Of a DNA stretch of 64,000 nucleotides, positions 57,124 to 64,000 are shown piece after piece. Below the pieces are notes generated by a model that did no database searches, was not told the origin of the DNA, and saw nothing but the letters and a program-made list of their open reading frames with translations. Position numbers and translations under genes: made by a program. Positions within the stretch are counted from its first letter, which is position 1. The number at the start of each line of letters is the position of its first letter. Origin of the DNA: Mactra quadrangularis (Eukaryota; Mollusca; Bivalvia; Venerida; Mactridae); NCBI GenBank assembly GCA_025267735.1, contig CM046298.1, positions 43,312,883-43,376,882 of the forward strand, given 5' to 3'.

Positions 57124-57472
57124 TTAAATGTACTAGTTCACAGATTTGGTTCAGATTTTTCTGTATTTTCAAAATACCATTCAGCGTCTGTAATTGTGTC
57201 AAAAATAATTCTTAATGTTTTAAGACAAACTGACCTATAGATTGCAAGAAATATACAATTAAAGTCACAAAAATGCACTAAAACTGTTTATACCATGACA
57301 TATGGGGTAGATTTTTACTACTACAAACACCATCATTTGTAGTTGCATGTCAATTTGCACTAAAATTGTCATTATCAAAACACTAATTTTCTGCTTCAGA
57401 AAATGCTTTCATACAATTTTGGATTCAGAAAAAGTTGATTTTAAGTTGAAATCTTTGAATGAGTAGCTTTAA
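57124..57472 (-). mobile_element. TTAA-flanked MITE, copy 3 (inverted)
   Basis: TTAA at 57124-57127 and 57469-57472. The interior is the reverse complement of copies at 20660 and 44051 (gtcacaaaaatgcact, atggggtagattttt, caatttgcactaaaattg). Confidence 0.75.
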
Positions 57473-58569
57473 ACAATGCTGCCACTGAGCTATGTTTGAT
57501 GGCTGAATGCATTGCATAGCACTATTACTCAATGAATCTATATTCAGGGAAAGGATATTTTGTTGACTGTTGGCTATAAGTTCTGCAATATTATTTCTAC
57601 TTAACTTTGGTTTTGATCCCACCCATTACGGTATTTAAAGTGAGATTGTCAAAATAAATCAAGAATTAATTTAATTTCTGTGCAATCTCTTCCCCAAACT
57701 TTCTCTGCACTATTAATCAAATTATTCCTGAACATGTATCATGTTTTACTGTAATATAAGTTTATAATGTCCTGAATTTTGTAATCTTTAGACATCTTAT
57801 TCTTAAACATTTAATTGAGATAAATTTGGTTCATAAAGTAAATTCACAACAATAAACTTTTAACTTTAAAGTTGCTTATGTTGCAAAAAATGAACCTGTA
57901 AAGCTGATATTTTTATATTTTCTTGACAGCCTGCTATGAGGCATGCAGACAGCAAGATAGTATTTTCTGTAACATTCAATATGTGAAAATGATTTCTTTG
58001 TTCTTACATGTCATGTTTCATCATATACATGTGAAAGTGTTTACAATTTGAAATTTGCCTGAAGCAAAATTTCAATAATAATTTACTAGTAGGAAGTAAT
58101 TAACTAAATATGTCAGTCAATATGAGTTAATGTGACACAAAGTCTGTCTCTGGTATATGCTATTGTAAATTTTATTCAAATGCCAGTGGTACCTTCCTCA
58201 ATCCCCCTTATTTAGATACTCAATACTTGTTCAATAATCTCCATACATAAACACAGGTTTCTTTTTTTTATTAAGAGTACCAAAGTTCTGTAGTGAGTAT
58301 TTAAATCAGTGGGGATAATGTATACGCCACTGACAGTTAGATAAAATTTAAATCTCCATACCTATATTATTGATCTATCTTAATATCACAAATCAGGTGA
58401 CTTTTGATCAGTGAGGGTCAAATATCAAACAGGATTTTCTTTCTTACTATTTTTACTTTTTTTTATTGAATAATGTGAAGTGCCAGCTCCTTCATACAAG
58501 CTAATTGGGAAAAATATCATACATTTTAATGATTTTATTGATGTGAAATTTTACAGTTTCATTGTGCAA

Positions 58570-58890
58570 GCTGCCCTTCTTTCTCAGTTGGTAGCACCCA
58601 AGTCGACTGATTGAGGGGTAGTGGGTACTATTCCTGGGTGGGGCATTATTATACTTTCAAGGAGTTTGGTCATGAAACAATTTCTAAGGCTATTCTTCTG
58701 CCTACCAATGATTCTAAATCACATAGGGCAGTTGTCAGTCACTGACAGAAGTTAGTGCTTAGGTAGTAACTGATTAACAGCTTAATCCAGATATTTAGCC
58801 TTTTCAGGAAGGGGGTGTAGATTGACTGACTGCCATGATATGAACTATACAATGTGTTGCTACAGTATGACATTTCAATCCAATAAAAGA
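58570..58890 (+). mobile_element. tRNA-Lys-headed SINE, full but diverged
   Basis: Head gctgcccttctttctcagttgg...ggtagtgggtactattcct, body ctaccaatgattctaaat, gttgtcagtcactgac, tagccttttcaggaag and tail gactgactgccatgatatg. The B box is degraded (ggtactattcc), so Pol III activity is doubtful. Confidence 0.8.
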
Positions 58891-61240
58891 AAATTATATT
58901 GTTCCATGTACTAAAAAAAAATGATTTTTTTCTTATAAACTTCATATAAGTTAGTTATTTTAAACATCAGGCACTCTTGGTTATCACTTAAAGAATGACG
59001 AAATAGTAAAAAAGTTATGGAAGAAAAATCTACAGTGTTTTTTCCAGGCCATTTCGGCCCCATTCCCTCTCCTAAAAGTGTATATTTTTCCCCTTCTCAG
59101 GTAAAAAATTCCCCTGTTAGAGTGTCATAAAACTTTTGTACTTTTTATAGCATTTTTCCTCAAGCATTACAGAGAAATCACATGTGAATATGTGGGTTCA
59201 AAGTTGAAATTTTATATAGGTAGGCAGAAATGTTACTCTGTTAGAGGATCCATGTTATCATTAGTATTGAAAAAAACCTCCTCTTATTTCGTTTTTGTCA
59301 CTATTCTCCCATCAAAAAGGGCTGTGGGATTATTTTATTATCTCCCATACTGATCACAAAACTCTTAAGTGGTACATGTATAGGCTTTGTGTATATTGCA
59401 TATTATAAACTTAATGTTCAATAATGTAAGGTGATTAAATCCATACTCATAATTATATAAAAGGTATGGAATACATTAAATTGTGAATGTTTTTTACATG
59501 CATTTTAATGGGGTCACATTTTTCAATGTTAAACGTTTTCTTGATAAATCATGTTTTACTTTAACAATCTTATCAAAGTATGCAGTGAATCTTTGTTAAC
59601 ATAATAATTATAATGTATGCATTAAACATGTATTTAAATATGTCCATGAAATGTACAGGTATTTTATTAGGCAAGATGCATGACAGATTCTTTATTCAAT
59701 GTCTTATCATGTAAATAAACCATGCCATACAGTCATGATCTAGTTGGCTATATACTCCACCAGGAGTGAAGGGGTTTATAACCTTGTTGTCGTCTAGATA
59801 TCATGAACACTGATCATGGCTAGTTAAAATCACTTTAGAAGTAATGTCCACACTTTGATCATTCATTCACTGTCCTTTTATCAATACTTGAACTTTTTTT
59901 AAGGCCACTCTAAATAAATTGTTTGATACAGGTTTTAAAAAGATTTAAATTTTGAAAATTGATATAACTTTTACATAGAATGAACGTTTAGATATCCAGC
60001 CATTGTATTAACCCACTATCCTGAAGCCCAGGATATGTGAAAATTGATTTAGGCTAGTGATATTAGTTATTTTATAAAGGCAGGCTAGTTAATGATTTTA
60101 TAAATTTGCCCTATAGTTTATAATATAAGAAATTGGGCTGGTGCTAAAGAAAGTTCGATAGTATGACTGAAAGTCATCTTAAATAAAAAATATTTAATGT
60201 ATAAACAGTGTGTTAGCTTATAAAGTTTAATTTCTGCCATATCCAACCTACTTTAAGTTTATGTTTTTTATAAAGATGTATGCATTTTGTATTTTAGCTA
60301 ACTTAGCTGAATTATGTTTTTAGAATATGTTGGGTTTTTGTAAAAAATTTGACTGATAGGCTGTATATAAATTTTTCATGGCCTACAAATAGTTCCCTTC
60401 ACAATGTACTGTTATGTTTAACTCAATGTATGGGGCATGATTTCTGCATTGTTGATATATGGGTACATGAATGGTAGACTTGAATGGTATAGCACTTTTA
60501 GTAAAATACACTTGAAATATGAAGCACATGTACAGTTCATTATGTAAGTCATGCATATTTTTGTACTCAGCTTTAAAGAATAACCTTGGTATCACTGTGT
60601 GTGCAGTTGATTCAATAGTGTTTAAAAGAGCTTTCCATTTAATTTAAATTTGTAAACTATACTTCAAACCCACCTGAAATTTGAGTAATGGAACAGTCTT
60701 TCACATGTAAACACAATGTTCATATAAATGAACTACAGTTATAAGGTATACTCATTAGTGTGATAATAAAATATAATTTCCTACCATTCAGTTCAGTGTT
60801 AAATGGTAGTTTGTTACAAATTAGGTTTTTAATCCTGTTTTGCTTTGATATAACTAGGTAAGTAGATTTTATCTGTAGTTAATGTTTCCATCAGCATCTG
60901 ATTTTGTTTGTGTACATCACTTGATCATTATAGAATTCAAAATATTATTGTTTTGAGATGAAATTTGTTGTTATTCACTGAAAATATTTGGTAAAATATT
61001 ATTTTCTCATCATGTTAATAAATTTAATTCAACAATCAATGGCGCATACATTAACTCAGCTGTTTTATATACCCAATGCAGTATTTCTGTATTCTAATAA
61101 TGATAAGTATTTAAATCAGCATGATTAATGTATGCAGTGTTGATATAAGTTGAATAAATTTTACAAATATGAATAACATAACTTCAAATTGATTTCATTT
61201 TAAAAGAAAAATGTTTACCTAATAAAGACAGTCCTTAAAA

Positions 61241-61300
61241 TTAGAATACAGTACCCACCAAAAGTTTAGAGACATTTTCATTTTGTAGGTCTACTGAATA
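61241..61300 (+). mobile_element. Solo Tc1/mariner-like TIR
   Basis: tacagtacccaccaaaagtttagagaca has the look of a Tc1-like terminal repeat (TACAGT...AAAAGT..TAGACA). No matching inverted end was found within the window. Confidence 0.4.
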
Positions 61301-61734
61301 GCTTTTATCTAAAATTTGATAACTGTTTATTTTGAAATGCCTTTTAGCTTTGCTTCATTTTTTAGTTATCATTATTATTTTAACAGAGACTACAAAAATA
61401 GCATAAAAGGCTAAGCTATTTTTTGGAAAATAATTATAATGAACATGGTTTTGGAGGTTTAGGATATCACATGCTGAATTATGTAAATGAGTTGCATTCA
61501 TGAAGTTTTTTTTCCATTTTATCACAAACCATACTTAAATGTATTTAAATAATGATTCTACAAAAATAATCATCAAAATTCAAGATATGCTTTGAGCTCA
61601 ATCAATGACTGCTCTAAAAGTATGTTCTACATCCATTCTTGCATCTACCTCTGTATCAAGTAGGACAGTTGTCAGTTTCTGGAGAGGGTATTGTTGACTT
61701 GCATCAAAATCTTCTTGCCCAAACCCTAAGTTTG

Positions 61735-61785
61735 GTTCACTGGCACCAGAGTCCTCACACTCGTTAAATACGCACACATGTAATA
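61735..61785. mobile_element. Solitary end of the 29145 hAT-like MITE family
   Basis: cactggcaccagagtcctca, then cgttaaatacgcacac match the reverse complement of the right end of the element at 29145-29381. Confidence 0.55.
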
Positions 61786-62767
61786 TTTTGAGCCAGTGGT
61801 TTGGTTGTCACTTGCAAAATGATGAATGTTAATATTGAGCCCTGAATATCTGTGTTACAGTGTGATACATTGTTGATGAACTTTGTTCATATAATAATAA
61901 GTGGGTGAAAAATTACTCATTACTAAACCTTGAGGTGAATCTTCTCTTTGTTTACAATAATTTGTGGAAGTTTGTCCGATGCTTAGCCTTGTGAACTGTT
62001 TGTTTATTGTATATGCTAGGCTGATGACTCTTTAATATAATCTTGTTATCAGTATGATAACTATACAATTATCTTTATGATAATAGTTAGCATTATCAAC
62101 TGAAGGACACATTATCTGATGTGTCAATCTTGTCACTCGATTGTTATCATTGATGAATTGTATAACTTATTTACTATTATGTGAAAGTGGACTATTTTTT
62201 ATTGGTAAGTGTGTTTCACAAATAGAAACAATATCACAATTTAAGCTTACCACTTTTTTTTAATCTTTTACTCTTTGCATGCTGGGTATTCTCTAAATTT
62301 TGTCCAAGGAACATGAAATTTAGTAGAAATACTGTCTGAAAGCCAAACAGATTTGAATCTTATCAGATTTTAAGTTTCTCAGAACTGGTCTGGTTCCAAG
62401 TTGTTTGCAAAAGCTGTTTTAATAGCCCCTAGCAGACTGAGAGATAATTCAATAATGTCCTTAGTTCAACCACATGTGCTCTCATAAACTAGACTAAACA
62501 TATTGGGCTGGTACCTGTACAAGTGATTAGAAGCCTGTGGTTGGCCTTTGTTACATTGATGTCTGGGTCTTTGGTTACTTGTTGGTCACACATGTTGCAC
62601 ATCGACCGTGTCCCATTATGACAGCTACTGTTCAGCTGTTCATCAGTTTTCTTGTTGTTATATGCCCCTAGCATCAACTTGAGCATCTTTGTGGAAGGCT
62701 TTGGATCACAGCAGAGGCTGTTTGTTAAATGTTGAGTTTGTTTTGGGGTGAATTTTAAATTAATAAG

Positions 62768-63082
62768 AGCACCCTGGCTAGCTCAGTTGGTAGCATGCAA
62801 GTCTACTGATCAAGGGGTCGTGGGTTCAATTCCCAGACAGGGTATACTTTCGTGAAGCTTGATCATGAAATTTTTTTCTCATCGGCCGTTCTCTCTCCTA
62901 CCAATGTTTTTTTATTATTAAGGGCAGTTGTCAGTCACTGACGAAAGTATGTGCTTAGTTGTTGGTTAACAGGTAAATCCATTAGCCTTTCTTGGAGGAG
63001 TGATTAGGTTGACTGACTGCGGTTATCTGACCTATACAATGTGTTGCTATGGCATTAAACCCAACTAGCAAACAAATAAATT
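62768..63082 (+). mobile_element. tRNA-Lys-headed SINE, best-preserved copy
   Basis: Head caccctggctagctcagttgg...gggtcgtgggttcaattccc, with intact A box (tagctcagttgg) and B box (ggttcaattcc) and a paired ccctg/caggg-like closing stem. Body and tail are complete to ctatggcattaaacccaact and an A-rich aacaaataaat end. Confidence 0.88.
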
Positions 63083-63250
63083 AATAAAATCCTTGAACAT
63101 TTCCACTCCAGATCAGCCCATGTGTTATCCTAGCCAGTTATAAGCTATATTGTCACCTTATTTTATGTACAATGTATGAACATTACAAAGTACAATACTT
63201 CATATCTCATAGATTGTTACTACACTCCAAGTTCATAGTGTAATATCCTA

Positions 63251-63318
63251 GGATTAACGCAAAATGGTCATAACTCAATTAAAATAAGAGTGAGTTACGA
63301 CTGTTTTGTGCTAAGTCT
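63251..63318. repeat. Imperfect hairpin at the edge of the CpG-poor block
   Basis: gattaacgcaaaatggtcat...actcaatt pairs with gagtgagttacgactgttttgtgctaag with several mismatches. Function unknown. Confidence 0.4.
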
Positions 63319-64000
63319 ACAATATGTGATAAAAGTACGCTATTTATTATTGGTCAGATGAGGAGACAGTAGTTGGATCCTGGCCTCTCTAGTATTATGT
63401 ATTATAGTTGCGTGCGTCCTCGTCAGGCCTCACTAGTGTTACAATGTACTACAAAGGAACGTTGTTGTCTACTATTGTGATAATGAGCTCAAACATTGTG
63501 GATGATAAGTTAATACTCGGTTAATTTTGCTTTCAATATTGTAAATAACAAAGGAGTTAAATAAAGGCCATAATTCATTATAAGTAAGTAGTTAAGTACA
63601 AATATTATATGTATGTTGTATTTTTTGGTTGTATTTAATGCCATATCTGGTTATCTTCGGATCAATACCTCCTATAGCCCTATCTAGGAGAACCGTCTTC
63701 TAACGTTGTCTCTTCTAATTTCACTAGATGTACGTAAGGATACCCTTCACCACAATAACACTTGTTGAAAATATTCCATCACCATCTATTTACACTAATG
63801 TACACTTTAAGAACTTATTAAGATTAAAGTTAAAAAATAAAAGTTTCTATCACTCTAGGGGGTAGCCATAGCTACACATTGTATAGGTTAAAGAATTCCA
63901 GTCATTCAACCTACTCACTGTTTCTAAATACATGTATATTAAATCTCTGGATTTATCTGTTCATATACTTCCCTCAGTGACTGCATTATACTGCCCTACA
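63319..64000. other. Intergenic, no gene seen
   Basis: CpG content returns to window-average levels; no coding frame or repeat recognised. Confidence 0.4.

Larger units (their letters stand above)
55450..63200. other. CpG-depleted, TG/CA-rich block; putative gene body
   Basis: By eye, only about 20 CG dinucleotides occur in the last ~5.8 kb of this block, against several per 100 bp in many other parts of the window. Outside the listed repeats no exon is convincing. A minus-strand frame at about 62690-62523 (KMLKLMLGAYNNKKTDEQLN, HNGTRSMCNMCDQ) is preceded by an AG acceptor-like site and followed by acag|gtacc, so it is a weak exon candidate. The 102-codon frame at 56182-56490 looks like chance. 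Confidence 0.45.

Noticed and set aside
62769..62842. Functional tRNA-Lys gene
   Set aside because: Same head occurs in four copies each followed by the same ~230-bp body; a SINE.

Overview
The window looks like nuclear genomic DNA from a lophotrochozoan, most plausibly a bivalve mollusc. It is AT-rich and gene-poor, with tRNA-headed SINEs, many small terminal-inverted-repeat (TIR) elements, a Penelope-like GIY-YIG tail, a LINE 3' end and frequent ACATGTA-type words. This is inference from style; no species can be named. There is no CRISPR, rRNA or operon structure. Both tRNA-like sequences with good A and B boxes read as SINE heads, not functional tRNA genes.

Three long intact single-exon coding regions stand out, all on the + strand. 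(1) 33610-35655: a 681-aa secreted, cysteine-free protein with a basic Pro/His/Arg half and an acidic half, family not recognised. (2) 41924-43114: a 396-aa class A (rhodopsin-like) GPCR with E-R-Y and NPxxY but no TM4 Trp and no TM6 toggle Trp. (3) 48665-51028: a 787-aa protein made of 58 decapeptide repeats followed by a basic tail. In (3), many repeat junctions spell the SUMO-acceptor consensus (hydrophobic-K-x-E/D, 20 matches by hand count). The tail carries an I-I-D-L-T SUMO-interaction motif and four R-x-S-[I/L] kinase-type sites. It is the best candidate here for an undescribed system.

Layout. 0-10 kb: intergenic DNA with several TIR elements and a weak promoter-like cluster near 5.9 kb. 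10.2-13.2 kb: a ~3 kb satellite with a 68-bp unit. 14-15.2 kb: a 76-bp array and a ~200-bp duplicated segment. 17.1-17.8 kb: a ~740-bp foldback. 17.9-20.4 kb: SINE cluster. 20.7-31.4 kb: TIR elements and an ~85-bp array. 31.4-33.3 kb: LINE debris. 33.6-36.2 kb: secreted-protein gene. 36.3-41.2 kb: dense transposon zone, including a TIR element nested in a SINE, a Harbinger element with a MADF-like relic, mariner/pogo-like elements and an array of 12-bp palindromes. 41.9-43.1 kb: GPCR. 43.4-48 kb: SINEs, a TTAA element, a Penelope tail and a TIR element holding a signal-peptide mini-ORF. 48.7-51.0 kb: decapeptide protein. 51.6-54.4 kb: hairpins and a perfect large palindrome. About 55.4-63.2 kb is visibly CpG-poor and TG/CA-rich, which in invertebrates suggests a germline-methylated gene body, though no exon could be identified with confidence.

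The three genes do not form an evident pathway. Their neighbourhood is shaped by mobile elements, which sit in the proximal promoter and 3' flank of the secreted-protein gene. All boundaries, copy counts and motif counts were read by eye.
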